A stretch of 64,000 bases of DNA from Mesobacillus harenae (GTDB lineage: Bacteria; Bacillota; Bacilli; Bacillales; Cytobacillaceae). Of this stretch, positions 1-8,425 are shown one piece after another. Each line of letters starts with the position of its first letter. Position 1 is the first letter of the stretch. Location of the stretch: assembly GCF_013343715.1 (NCBI RefSeq), contig NZ_JABUNR010000003.1, forward strand, positions 186,001 to 250,000. Reading direction: 5' to 3'. The notes beneath the pieces are model-generated. The model was not told the origin of the DNA, ran no database searches, and saw only the letters and a program-made list of their open reading frames with translations. The position numbers and the translations under genes were made by a program.

Positions 1-762
1 TTTATTGACTTCCTTAACAGTAACCGGAAGGCTAACCAAATTGCCTTCTGGTTACTTGCATTTGTATGGCTATTGCAAACGGTCGTTCTCCTTAGTTATA
101 TGTTTATTACAGGGAGGTTTCCTGTATTAACTTTAATAGAGGGGCTATATTTTTATGCATGGGTTCTGATTACACTTTCTTTGGGGATTAACCGGCTTTT
201 AAAAGTAGATTTTATCGTCTTTTTCACCAATATACTTGGCTTTATGATTATGGCCATTCATACATTTGCTCCTGTCTATTATGAATCTGATGTATTGTCA
301 GAGCAGCTTGTTTCAGAATTGCTGATGATTCATATTACAATGGCGATTCTTTCATACGGCGCTTTTTCACTCTCGTTCGTATTTTCGCTCTTATATTTGT
401 TTCAATATGATTTGCTGAAACGGAAAAAGTGGAATAAAATGCTGTGGAGAATCGCGGATCTTTCTAAACTTGAACACATGTCTTATGTTTTAAATGTTAT
501 TGGTGTGCCGATGCTTGTCTTAAGCCTTATTCTTGGAATGCAATGGGCTTGGATAAAGGTCGCTGTAATGCCTTGGTATGATATAAAAGTTCTAGGTTCC
601 TTTTTTGTTCTGGCTGTTTACAGCATTTATCTATATTTGCGCGTTCGCAGGGAGATGTATGGGAAATCACTGGCACTTTGGAATGTTGCAAGCTTTTTAA
701 TTGTGTTAATTAATTTCTTCCTTTTTGGCAAATTATCAACATTTCATTTTTGGGAATCGTAA
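1..762 (+). CDS. hemX: HemX family membrane protein (5' truncated by window edge)
   Basis: The reading frame is open from base 1, so the true start lies before the window; the first visible residues (FIDFLNSNRKANQIAFWLL) already match the second membrane segment of HemX. About seven hydrophobic segments are visible. HemX is an integral membrane protein of the cytochrome c assembly (CcsA/ResC-like) fold. In B. subtilis it lowers the cellular amount of HemA (glutamyl-tRNA reductase); that role is known from the family and is not visible in the sequence. It is followed after 15 bases by hemC, consistent with the hemAXCDBL operon. An internal TTG at 73 is in frame but is not the start. Confidence 0.9.
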   Translation, partial: FIDFLNSNRKANQIAFWLLAFVWLLQTVVLLSYMFITGRFPVLTLIEGLYFYAWVLITLSLGINRLLKVDFIVFFTNILGFMIMAIHTFAPVYYESDVLSEQLVSELLMIHITMAILSYGAFSLSFVFSLLYLFQYDLLKRKKWNKMLWRIADLSKLEHMSYVLNVIGVPMLVLSLILGMQWAWIKVAVMPWYDIKVLGSFFVLAVYSIYLYLRVRREMYGKSLALWNVASFLIVLINFFLFGKLSTFHFWES

Positions 763-777
763 AAATAGGAGGCTGTT

Positions 778-1713
778 ATGAGAAAAATTATAATCGGGTC
801 AAGGCGCAGCAAGCTCGCACTTACACAAACGAACTGGGTAATTGAACAATTGAAAAACCTTGGAGCCCCTTTTGATTTTGAAGTAAAGGAAATTGTTACA
901 AAGGGAGATAAGATCCTTGATGTGACTTTGTCAAAGGTTGGCGGCAAAGGTCTATTTGTAAAAGAGATTGAGCAGGCAATGATGGATAAGGAAATTGATA
1001 TGGCAGTCCACAGTATGAAAGATATGCCTGCTGTTCTTCCGGAGGGACTTGTAATTGGTTCTATCCCTGAGCGTGAGGACCACCGTGATGTTCTTATCTC
1101 AAACGGGCATATTGCTCTAAAGGATCTTAAGCCCGGCGCTATTGTAGGAACGAGCAGCCTGCGACGCAGCGCCCAGCTATTAGTACAGCGTCCAGATATT
1201 GAGGTTAAATGGATACGCGGAAATATTGATACAAGGCTCGGCAAGCTCGAGACAGGTGAGTATGATGCGATTATTCTTGCTGCTGCAGGCTTAAAACGTA
1301 TGGGCTGGGCATCGGATATTGTTACAGAGTTCCTTGATCCTGAAATCTGTGTTCCAGCTGTCGGTCAAGGGGCATTATCAATTGAATGCCGCGAAGATGA
1401 CAAGGAACTTCTAGATTTGCTGCATAAGTTTACTGGTGCTGAAACGGACCGGGCAGTCCGCGCGGAACGGTCATTCTTGCATAAAATGGAGGGCGGCTGT
1501 CAGGTCCCGATTGCCGGATATGCCTCTATTGGCGAAGATGCTGAAATTATTTTGACTGTTTTAGTTGGTTCACCTGATGGAAAAGTTATATACAAAGAGC
1601 AGGTTAAAGGCTCTAATCCTGAAGAATTAGGGCTGATTGCTGCTGATAAGTTAATTAAGCAAGGAGCAAAGGAACTAATCGATAAAGTTAAGCAGGAGTT
1701 AGACAGTGAATGA
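778..1713 (+). CDS. hemC: Hydroxymethylbilane synthase (porphobilinogen deaminase)
   Basis: Condenses four porphobilinogen molecules into the linear tetrapyrrole hydroxymethylbilane in the cytoplasm. At 311 aa it is full length. The N-terminus [15 protein letters not shown] and the internal GTSSLRR motif are diagnostic. Cys241 in the EGGCQVP motif is the expected attachment point of the dipyrromethane cofactor. An AGGAG-type ribosome binding site (AATAGGAGGC) precedes the ATG. The stop codon overlaps the hemD start by 4 bases (ATGA), indicating translational coupling inside the haem operon. Confidence 0.97.
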   Translation: MRKIIIGSRRSKLALTQTNWVIEQLKNLGAPFDFEVKEIVTKGDKILDVTLSKVGGKGLFVKEIEQAMMDKEIDMAVHSMKDMPAVLPEGLVIGSIPEREDHRDVLISNGHIALKDLKPGAIVGTSSLRRSAQLLVQRPDIEVKWIRGNIDTRLGKLETGEYDAIILAAAGLKRMGWASDIVTEFLDPEICVPAVGQGALSIECREDDKELLDLLHKFTGAETDRAVRAERSFLHKMEGGCQVPIAGYASIGEDAEIILTVLVGSPDGKVIYKEQVKGSNPEELGLIAADKLIKQGAKELIDKVKQELDSE

Positions 1714-2486
1714 TTGCTTCTCATCCGCTGCAAAATAAACAGGTAATGGTACCGCGTGCCGAAGAACAGGCTGGTGCCTTTTCAAGACTTGTTGAAAGGT
1801 ATGGAGGGATTCCAGTTGAAATCCCTCTAATTGCCTTTCGCCCTGTACCTCTTACTGAGAAAAGCCTATCTACTATAAAAAACATACATAACTACGATTG
1901 GATCGTATTTACAAGCAATGTGACGGTAAATACCTTTCTTTCTCACCAAGAAGTAAATGCCGAGCTTTTTCCGAAAGTCGCGGCGATTGGTGAAAAAACA
2001 AGACAAGTATTGCGGGAGCATGGCATCCATGTTGACTTCATGCCATCTGAATATACGGCTGAGGGCTTTGTACAAGAGTTTCTTAAGTTTGTAAAGCCAG
2101 GGACAAATGTAATTATTCCTAAAGGCAACCTTGCCAGAGAGCTAATCGCAGCCTCCATTAAGCAGCAAGGAGGCAGAGCTGAAGAATTGGTCATTTACGA
2201 GACCTACATGCCGGAGAAGGCTCAAACTAGGCTTACAAGTCTTTTAAAGGAGAACCAGCTGGATATTTTTACCTTCACAAGCCCGTCTACGGTCGATCAT
2301 TTTATAAACACTGTACGCGAACACAGCCTGGCTGCAGCAATCGAGGGCAAAGTGGTTGCCTGTATAGGTCCGGTTACGAAGCGGAAGGCCGAGAAAGCTG
2401 GCCTTACGGTCCATGTCTGTCCTGAGAAATATACAGTGGAAGAAATGCTGAAAGATATTGTAAAGCTTTTAACTAGAAAGTTATAA
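1710..2486 (+). CDS. hemD: Uroporphyrinogen-III synthase
   Basis: Cyclises hydroxymethylbilane with inversion of ring D to give uroporphyrinogen III. At 258 aa it has the usual length. The family is poorly conserved, but the HemD signatures are present: an N-terminal PRAEEQAG segment, then [15 protein letters not shown], a [12 protein letters not shown] stretch and a C-terminal [17 protein letters not shown] block, corresponding to the two Rossmann-like lobes. It overlaps hemC by 4 bases and hemB follows after 15 bases, so it is co-transcribed with the haem genes. Confidence 0.95.
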   Translation: MIASHPLQNKQVMVPRAEEQAGAFSRLVERYGGIPVEIPLIAFRPVPLTEKSLSTIKNIHNYDWIVFTSNVTVNTFLSHQEVNAELFPKVAAIGEKTRQVLREHGIHVDFMPSEYTAEGFVQEFLKFVKPGTNVIIPKGNLARELIAASIKQQGGRAEELVIYETYMPEKAQTRLTSLLKENQLDIFTFTSPSTVDHFINTVREHSLAAAIEGKVVACIGPVTKRKAEKAGLTVHVCPEKYTVEEMLKDIVKLLTRKL

Positions 2487-2501
2487 GAGGAGGACAATTA
2501 A

Positions 2502-3482
2502 ATGAATGATATACAGTTTTCCCGTCATCGAAGGCTCCGGAAAAATGCCTCTATGCGAGAACTAGTCAGAGAAAACCATCTTCGCCAGGATGACTTGGTT
2601 TATCCCATGTTTATTTTAGAAGGTGAAAATAAACGGAATGAAGTTTCTTCGATGCCAGGTGTTTTCCAAGTAACTTTGGATCTGCTGGGCAAGGAAATGG
2701 ATGAAATCATTGCATTGGGAATTAAGTCCGTACTTTTGTTTGGAATTCCACATGAAAAAGACGAGTGTGGGACTGAAGCTTTTCATGACCATGGTATTGT
2801 TCAAAAGGCTACCCGCTACATCAAAGAGAATCATCCTGATGTAATCGTAATTGCTGATACCTGCCTATGTGAATATACAAGCCATGGCCATTGTGGAGTC
2901 GTGGAAAATGGAAGGGTCTTAAATGACGAGTCATTGGAACTTTTAGTAAAAACAGCTGTCAGCCAGGCTGCCGCAGGTGCGGATATAATTGCTCCATCCA
3001 ATATGATGGATGGCTTTGTTGCTGCAATACGAGCTGGACTTGATGAAGCTGGCTATAAAGAAATTCCGATCATGTCTTATGGAATTAAATATTCTTCAGC
3101 CTTTTACGGACCTTTCCGTGAGGCAGCAGATAGCACACCTCAGTTTGGTGACCGAAAAACCTACCAAATGGATCCGGCTAACCGGCTTGAGGCATTGAGA
3201 GAAGCAGAATCAGACGTCCAAGAAGGGGCTGACTTTTTGATTGTCAAGCCAGGTCTTCCATACCTTGATATTGTAAGAGATGTAAAGAATAGCTTTAATC
3301 TTCCGGTTGTTATCTATAACGTAAGCGGAGAGTATTCAATGGTTAAAGCAGCTTCGCAAAACGGCTGGATTGATGAAAGAAGCATTGTTATGGAAATGCT
3401 GACTGGTATGAAACGGGCAGGAGCTGATCTAATCATTACTTATCACGCTAAGGATGCAGCCCGCTGGCTTTCCGAAAAATAA
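2502..3482 (+). CDS. hemB: Porphobilinogen synthase (delta-aminolevulinate dehydratase)
   Basis: Condenses two 5-aminolevulinate molecules to porphobilinogen. At 326 aa it is full length. The two Schiff-base lysines are visible: Lys196 in [12 protein letters not shown] and Lys249 in [11 protein letters not shown] cysteine-rich metal site, [14 protein letters not shown], points to a zinc-type enzyme rather than the Asp-rich magnesium-type. A strong ribosome binding site (AGAGGAGGA) precedes the ATG at 2502. It lies between hemD and hemL in the operon. Confidence 0.97.
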   Translation: MNDIQFSRHRRLRKNASMRELVRENHLRQDDLVYPMFILEGENKRNEVSSMPGVFQVTLDLLGKEMDEIIALGIKSVLLFGIPHEKDECGTEAFHDHGIVQKATRYIKENHPDVIVIADTCLCEYTSHGHCGVVENGRVLNDESLELLVKTAVSQAAAGADIIAPSNMMDGFVAAIRAGLDEAGYKEIPIMSYGIKYSSAFYGPFREAADSTPQFGDRKTYQMDPANRLEALREAESDVQEGADFLIVKPGLPYLDIVRDVKNSFNLPVVIYNVSGEYSMVKAASQNGWIDERSIVMEMLTGMKRAGADLIITYHAKDAARWLSEK

Positions 3483-3516
3483 TTTCTATCAAACTTACCG
3501 AAAAGAGGGATGACCA

Positions 3517-4806
3517 ATGCGCTCTTATGAAAAATCTATAAAAGCTTTTACAGAGGCGAAGAAGCTTATGCCTGGAGGAGTTAATAGTCCTGTCCGTGCT
3601 TTTAAATCGGTTGATATGGATCCGATTTTTATGGAAAAAGGAAAAGGCTCTAAAATTTATGATATCGATGGTAATGAATACATTGATTATGTCTTGTCAT
3701 GGGGTCCCCTGATTCTTGGGCATGCAAATGATCGGGTCGTTGAAGCAATCAAAAAAGTAGCTGAGCTTGGCACAAGCTTTGGTGCGCCTACAGAGATTGA
3801 AAACGAACTGGCTAAACTTGTAATTGACAGGGTGCCATCGCTTGAGATGGTACGAATGGTATCTTCAGGTACTGAAGCTACAATGAGTGCGCTTAGGCTT
3901 GCAAGAGGATATACCGGAAGAAATAAAATCATGAAATTTGAAGGCTGTTATCATGGGCATGGTGACTCTCTGCTTATCAAGGCTGGATCGGGTGTAGCCA
4001 CACTTGGCCTTCCTGACAGTCCAGGAGTCCCAGAAGGTATAGCTAAAAACACGATTACCGTTCCTTATAATGATCTAGACAGCGTAAGGTACGCTTTTGA
4101 ACAATTTGGCGAAGATATTGCTGGTATCATTGTTGAACCAGTTGCCGGCAACATGGGGGTAGTGCCTCCTCAGCCTGGTTTCTTGGAAGGTCTGCGGGAA
4201 ATTACAGCCCAATATGAATCCGTACTAATCTTTGATGAGGTTATGACAGGATTCCGGGTGGGGTACAATTGTGCTCAAGGTCATTATAATGTTACGCCTG
4301 ACCTGACATGTCTGGGCAAGGTTATCGGCGGTGGCCTTCCTGTTGGAGCGTACGGCGGTAAAAAAGAAATCATGGAGCAAATTGCACCAAGCGGACCGAT
4401 TTATCAAGCCGGTACACTGTCCGGGAATCCACTTGCGATGACGGCCGGCTATGAAACGCTTAGCCAGCTAACTCCGGATTCCTACGTGGAATTTGGGAGA
4501 AAGGCTGATATCCTTGAAAAAGGCCTTGGAGATGCTGCAAAGAAATTTGATATTCCACATACCATTAACCGAGTTGGATCCATGGTAGGAATCTTCTTTA
4601 CCGATGAGGAAGTTACCAACTATGAAAAAGCAAAAACATCTGATCTTGAGTTCTTTTCCTCTTTCTATCGTGAAATGGCTCACCAAGGGATCTTTCTTCC
4701 TCCATCACAGTTTGAAGGTTTATTCCTATCAACAGTTCACAGTGATGAAGATTTGGCTAAAACGATAGAAGCAACAGAAAATGCATTCTCAAAATTAAAA
4801 AGTTAA
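3517..4806 (+). CDS. hemL: Glutamate-1-semialdehyde 2,1-aminomutase
   Basis: PLP enzyme that converts glutamate-1-semialdehyde to 5-aminolevulinate, the C5 route to tetrapyrroles. At 429 aa it is full length. The class-III aminotransferase landmarks are visible: [13 protein letters not shown] at the N-terminus, the [15 protein letters not shown] phosphate-binding segment, [12 protein letters not shown] with the ring-stacking Asp, and the PLP lysine Lys268 in [16 protein letters not shown]. It is the last gene of the haem operon; a clear terminator follows about 50 bases after the stop. Confidence 0.97.
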   Translation: MRSYEKSIKAFTEAKKLMPGGVNSPVRAFKSVDMDPIFMEKGKGSKIYDIDGNEYIDYVLSWGPLILGHANDRVVEAIKKVAELGTSFGAPTEIENELAKLVIDRVPSLEMVRMVSSGTEATMSALRLARGYTGRNKIMKFEGCYHGHGDSLLIKAGSGVATLGLPDSPGVPEGIAKNTITVPYNDLDSVRYAFEQFGEDIAGIIVEPVAGNMGVVPPQPGFLEGLREITAQYESVLIFDEVMTGFRVGYNCAQGHYNVTPDLTCLGKVIGGGLPVGAYGGKKEIMEQIAPSGPIYQAGTLSGNPLAMTAGYETLSQLTPDSYVEFGRKADILEKGLGDAAKKFDIPHTINRVGSMVGIFFTDEEVTNYEKAKTSDLEFFSSFYREMAHQGIFLPPSQFEGLFLSTVHSDEDLAKTIEATENAFSKLKS

Positions 4807-4855
4807 AAACAAAAGCGTAAGCGTCCGTTAAGCGAAGTATGGACTGGAGCTCACC

Positions 4856-4892
4856 AAAAATGCTTGGAGACATTAGCTCCAAGCATTTTTTT
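4856..4892 (+). terminator. Rho-independent terminator after hemL
   Basis: A 10-bp stem (ATGCTTGGAG pairing with CTCCAAGCAT) with a short loop and a run of seven T closes the haem operon. The A-rich 5' side would also allow some function on the minus strand, though no gene is seen there. Confidence 0.85.
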
Positions 4893-5265
4893 ATACCCGT
4901 CTTATGAAAGGATAAGCACCCTGATAGTTGCAGTGGCAATTCCTTATTCTTCTCTGCATGTTTGAAAAATAAGCGGAAAAATTCCTCTTAATTAAGAAGA
5001 AGTACGGAAAATCGCTTAAATAGAGGGAGAGATTTCACTTATTTACTCAAAAAACCTGAAAATCGATTATTTTGCTTTACTTAACGAAAAAATCTCCGCT
5101 TATTTTTTAGATCACTAGTTACTCAATTCTGGATAAGAATGTATGCTTCATTTATCTACCTCCCTGTATCATAAAAGAGCCCGTTTCTGAAATCGAAGTA
5201 TGCTTTTTCTTATTCTTTTCTTTCTCCAATAGCTTGACTGTTCAACATAATCTCATAAGTCATAA
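4893..5265. other. Gene-free stretch with a long imperfect inverted repeat
   Basis: No credible reading frame is seen between the hemL terminator and the spoVID promoter. The only structure is a 13-base inverted repeat (AAAAATAAGCGGA at 4965-4977, its complement at 5095-5107) enclosing about 117 bases that hold further AT-rich partly complementary blocks. This could fold into a long hairpin and resembles dispersed intergenic palindromes of Bacillaceae. A function is not evident. Confidence 0.5.
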
Positions 5266-5294
5266 TCATAATTTTAACTTTCGTTTCATAAAGT
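5266..5294 (+). promoter_or_regulatory. Candidate sigma-E promoter of spoVID
   Basis: A -35-like TCATAAT (5266-5272) and a -10-like CATAAAGT (5287-5294) are separated by 14 bases, matching the sigma-E arrangement (ATA-containing -35, 14-15 base spacer, CATACAnT -10) with two mismatches in the -10. It sits about 40 bases ahead of the spoVID ribosome binding site. spoVID is known to belong to the sigma-E regulon in B. subtilis. Assignment is by inspection only. Confidence 0.5.
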
Positions 5295-5347
5295 GGTTAG
5301 TGACATGGTGATTTTACGTGTGCAAGGAAACGAAAGGAGGAGTCGCT

Positions 5348-6565
5348 TTGTCTCAGGGAAATCAATCGTGCCTGCGTTTTTCTTTGGAAGAATCAGTCTG
5401 GTTTCAAAAAGGACAGGAAGTCGCTGAACTGGTTTCGATTTCACTTGATCCAAACATCACGGTTCAAGAAAACGATCAGTATGTGGCCATTCGCGGATCA
5501 TTGGAATTGACTGGAGAATATACACGACAGGTAATTTCAGCAACTGAAGAGCAGGATAGTTACACTTCGGCGAAATTTGTGCATTCTATTATGGAAAGGG
5601 AAGACGGAGGAGCAGAGTTCCTGCACCAGTTTCCAGTTGATATTACCATTCCAAACAATCGAATTGCCAGCATCAATGATATTGATATAACAGTGGAATC
5701 ATTTGATTACCTTCTCCCAGAGCGCGGGTGTCTTAGGCTTACAGCAGATCTGGCTATAACCGGCTTATATGGCGAACAGCAGCATGGGAGCCAATCAGAG
5801 GAAGTAGATATTGCGCAATTACAGGAGATTAATGAGCCTGAACTGGTGTATCGGGAGGGCCAGACCGCTGAAGCACTCCCTGAAAGTGTGCAGAAAGAGG
5901 ACGCAGATGAGATAGCAGAAGACACATCAACTAATTGGTCTGCGTATAACGACCCAGATCATGTCGCTGAAAAGCGGCCAGATCACCAGCTTTATACCCC
6001 TTTTGAAGCAGAAGCTAAAAAGGTATCAGAAAATCCTGAACAGGAAACCGTTTTAGCAGAGGCTGAGGAAACCGTCTTAGCAGAGGCTGAGCAAGCCGAA
6101 TTAGCTGAGCATCAAGAAGAAGCCCCTGTTGGTCCAGAAATTAGTTTCGCTGCCCAAAGAAGCGAAAATATTCCCGCTCCAATTGATTTGAATAACCAGG
6201 CATCGCCGGATATAGCTGACCTGCCTGATGCACAAGTGCCAGAAGAATATGATCATAAGGAAGATGTTCAGGTTGAATCAGAAGTGGAGTCATCCTCTTC
6301 AGATGAACCAGCCCCTAAGAAAAAGAAGAAAGGCTCTAAAAAGAAGGGGTTATCACTTACAGAGTTTTTTGCTAGAAAAGAAGAACCAGAGGTTGCAAAG
6401 CTGCGGGTCTGCATTGTTCAGCAGGGCGACACAGTTGAACAAATTGCAAACCGTTATGAAATCCAGGTTAACCAGCTGCTGAGGGTTAATCAACTAGATA
6501 TCGACCAGGATGTACATGAAGGTCAAGTGCTTTATGTACCAGGAAAAGCAGCTAGCCTGTATTAA
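5348..6565 (+). CDS. spoVID: Stage VI sporulation protein D (coat encasement morphogen)
   Basis: Required in the mother cell for the assembling spore coat to encase the forespore; in B. subtilis it binds SpoIVA and SafA. The start is taken as TTG at 5348, seven bases after AAAGGAGG, giving 405 aa beginning MSQGNQSCLRFSLEESVWFQ; an in-frame upstream GTG at 5318 would place the ribosome binding site inside the gene. An N-terminal beta-rich domain (about 1-150) matches SpoVID. A long acidic Glu-rich linker (about 150-340) includes a perfect-length 24-base tandem duplication at 6044-6091. A Lys-rich patch follows, and a C-terminal LysM domain (VQQGDTVEQIANRYEIQVNQ) ends the protein. ysxE follows. 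Confidence 0.93.
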   Translation: MSQGNQSCLRFSLEESVWFQKGQEVAELVSISLDPNITVQENDQYVAIRGSLELTGEYTRQVISATEEQDSYTSAKFVHSIMEREDGGAEFLHQFPVDITIPNNRIASINDIDITVESFDYLLPERGCLRLTADLAITGLYGEQQHGSQSEEVDIAQLQEINEPELVYREGQTAEALPESVQKEDADEIAEDTSTNWSAYNDPDHVAEKRPDHQLYTPFEAEAKKVSENPEQETVLAEAEETVLAEAEQAELAEHQEEAPVGPEISFAAQRSENIPAPIDLNNQASPDIADLPDAQVPEEYDHKEDVQVESEVESSSSDEPAPKKKKKGSKKKGLSLTEFFARKEEPEVAKLRVCIVQQGDTVEQIANRYEIQVNQLLRVNQLDIDQDVHEGQVLYVPGKAASLY

Positions 6566-6596
6566 CCTGGTTCTATGAATATAGTTTTCTTACTGG

Positions 6597-6614
6597 GCAG
6601 GTTGCTTAACCTGC
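6597..6614 (+). terminator. Weak hairpin between spoVID and ysxE
   Basis: A 7-bp stem (GCAGGTT/AACCTGC) with a 4-base loop is followed, after seven bases, by a run of five T. It could attenuate read-through into ysxE, but the T-run is not directly adjacent, so function is doubtful. Confidence 0.35.
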
Positions 6615-6654
6615 TCTGCTGTTTTTCTTTGAGTATTTTCAGGAAAGCGAGTGG

Positions 6655-7698
6655 ATGAGAATGCCTGACAGCCGCTTGATCGCTGAAACTGCACGCATTT
6701 TAAAACATTATTCAATCAAACCGTATTTTGTTGAAGATTTGGGTAAAGTCAGGAAGATTTATGCTGAATCAGGGACTTATGCCCTAAAAAAGATTCCGCC
6801 TCAAGAGGGCACAGGATTTCTTCGCCATATTCAAGCCCTCTATCAAAAAGGATACAACAGGATTGTTCCTGTGTTTCCAGCAGAAGATGGACGCTATGCA
6901 ATTTTGGAGAATAATCACTTATACTACCTTATGCCCTGGCTGACTAATGAAGAAAAAGAAAATCAGCCTGAACGGCAAAAACAGCTGTTTAGAGAGCTGG
7001 CAAGGCTCCATACCTTATCTGCAAAAGATATTGAGCTGACTGAAGCTGAGCGCCTTGAGCATTATGAAGAAACTTTGCAAAAGTGGGGAAAAGAAGAGGA
7101 GTTTTTAGACGGTTTTATGGATGCATGTGAGAGCAAGTTTTATATGTCTCCCTTTGAACTAATGTTTTGTTTATATTATCATGAAGCGAAACAAGCAGCC
7201 TCCTTTTCTAAGCAAAAGCTTGAAAATTGGTATACCCTTACAAAAGAACAAAAAAAATCACGTATGGTAATTACTCACGGTAAGGTATCTACAGAACATT
7301 TCGTTTTCAATGAAAAAGGCACTGGACACTTTCTTAACTTTGAAAAGGCTGGCCCAGGATCAGCCATCCATGATTTATTGCCATTCGTTTCCCGCACTCT
7401 AAAAACATTTCCCAAAAAGTCGGACGAATGTGTCGATTGGATACAGACTTATTTTCAATACTTCCCGCTTAAAGAAGAAGAGCGGCTATTATTCTTAAGT
7501 TACCTTGCGTATCCGACAGGCCTTGTACAAACAGCAGAAACTTATTTTAAAAGCAGCAATCCTAAAAATGAACGAAGGCTTGTCCAAAGGCTGCAAAGAA
7601 ATTACTGGCTTATAAAAAACACGGAATATGTTGTTATGAAATTAGAAGAGGCGGAAAGACAAAAACAGCAGGCAGCACAAGAAGGAGCCCAGAATTAA
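6655..7698 (+). CDS. ysxE: YsxE, spore-coat-associated kinase-fold protein (pseudokinase)
   Basis: The 347-aa product has the fold of the CotS/YutH/YsxE group, related to aminoglycoside phosphotransferases. In B. subtilis YsxE is a coat protein whose gene lies downstream of spoVID, as here. The catalytic loop that normally reads HGD reads HGK (residues 208-210, HGKVSTEHF), and the metal-binding DFD is NFE (228-230), so phosphotransfer is unlikely. The N-lobe region YALKKIPP carries the usual lysine position. AGGAAAGCGAGTGG precedes the ATG. The stop codon lies inside a hairpin shared with the convergent small gene. Confidence 0.88.
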   Translation: MRMPDSRLIAETARILKHYSIKPYFVEDLGKVRKIYAESGTYALKKIPPQEGTGFLRHIQALYQKGYNRIVPVFPAEDGRYAILENNHLYYLMPWLTNEEKENQPERQKQLFRELARLHTLSAKDIELTEAERLEHYEETLQKWGKEEEFLDGFMDACESKFYMSPFELMFCLYYHEAKQAASFSKQKLENWYTLTKEQKKSRMVITHGKVSTEHFVFNEKGTGHFLNFEKAGPGSAIHDLLPFVSRTLKTFPKKSDECVDWIQTYFQYFPLKEEERLLFLSYLAYPTGLVQTAETYFKSSNPKNERRLVQRLQRNYWLIKNTEYVVMKLEEAERQKQQAAQEGAQN

Positions 7699-7715
7699 CA
7701 ATTCTGAGGCTCCTT
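7682..7715. terminator. Hairpin at convergent ysxE / small-gene ends
   Basis: A near-perfect 15-bp stem (AAGGAGCC-CAGAATT against AATTCTG-A-GGCTCCTT, one bulged A) contains the stop codon of ysxE in its loop and touches the stop codon of the minus-strand gene. There is no T-run on either side, so it may be an mRNA 3'-end stabiliser or a weak bidirectional terminator. Confidence 0.55.
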
Positions 7716-7914
7716 AAATAAATTCGAATTTTATAGCTAAGGCAATCAAAATAAAAATGGTCAATAGCAAAACGTCAAAGGTGGTCGGTATTAGAATGGT
7801 TCGAATGCCTTGAAATACACAAAAGGGCACAACAAATTGTGCACAAATGGCTCTTGTTGTTCTAAGCCAGCGCGGGAGCGTATATGGATTATAGCCTCTT
7901 CTCATTGTCTCCAT
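7714..7914 (-). CDS. Small membrane protein, uncharacterised (66 aa)
   Basis: Not a family I can name. The N-terminal part is basic and aromatic (METMRRGYNPYTLPRWLRTT) and the C-terminal half is a hydrophobic stretch (about residues 40-66, IPTTFDVLLLTIFILIALAI), suggesting a single-span or re-entrant membrane protein. On the minus strand AAAGGGGAAGGG precedes the ATG; a second in-frame ATG three codons on (MRRGYNPY) is an equally good start. Convergent with ysxE and divergent from the valS leader. The clear ribosome binding site and the lack of any overlapping gene argue that it is real. Confidence 0.6.
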   Translation of the reverse strand: METMRRGYNPYTLPRWLRTTRAICAQFVVPFCVFQGIRTILIPTTFDVLLLTIFILIALAIKFEFI

Positions 7915-8034
7915 CCCTTCCCCTTTTTCAGAACCTCTAATTCTATACTATGTTGAATGTACTTTAATAGTTCATAAAAATTGGAACCGCCTGCCGGAAG
8001 TATGTATAATATATTTATAATCAGGAAATGAATA

Positions 8035-8064
8035 TTGACGTCAATCCCCTTTTTTCGGTAATAT
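8035..8064 (+). promoter_or_regulatory. Candidate sigma-A promoter for the valS leader
   Basis: TTGACG (8035-8040) and TAATAT (8059-8064) are separated by 18 bases, about 35 bases ahead of the 5' strand of T-box stem I. It is the only good sigma-A match upstream of the leader. Confidence 0.5.
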
Positions 8065-8097
8065 AACAATATAAAAAGTGAATCATTTAAAAAGCAA

Positions 8098-8346
8098 CGA
8101 TAGGGAAGAGTACATGGTAAAACTGCTTAAAGAGAGGAAAGCCAGCAGCTGAGAGGTTTTCTATGCAAGTTCCTTGGAAGGTCACCCTTTAGCTTCTCCT
8201 GTTAACGGGTTAACCTAAGTAGCAGGAGACGGGAAAACCGTTATCAATCGAAGTGCCAGCAGGGCTATTGTTTATTCTTGCTGGAAAAAAGGTGGTACCG
8301 CGAAATAACTCCATTCGTCCTTTTATGAGGCGAATGGAGTTTTTTA
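8098..8346 (+). promoter_or_regulatory. T-box leader (valine tRNA-sensing riboswitch)
   Basis: Stem I is closed by AGGGAAG near 8102 pairing with CTTCTCCT near 8193. A GTC valine specifier triplet followed by A (8181-8184) lies on the 3' side of stem I. The conserved T-box sequence GGTGGTACCGCG is at 8291-8302. It is directly followed by a strong terminator hairpin (ACTCCATTCG pairing with CGAATGGAGT, then a T-run, 8307-8346). Uncharged valine tRNA would pair with the specifier and T-box and favour antitermination, raising valS expression. The specifier agrees with the downstream gene. Confidence 0.93.
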
Positions 8347-8425
8347 CTGTGTATAATTAAAACCGGTCTAACCGATAACATGAAATTCCCTATGTGGAGT
8401 TGACTGTTAGAATGGAGGAAGTCAA

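Noticed and set aside
744..1244. 166-codon antisense frame over hemC
   Set aside because: No family resemblance, no ribosome binding site, and it overlaps a definite gene completely.
4812..4855. GCGTAAGCG-containing block before the hemL terminator as a dispersed repeat
   Set aside because: It recalls short intergenic repeats of bacilli, but no second copy was found in this window.
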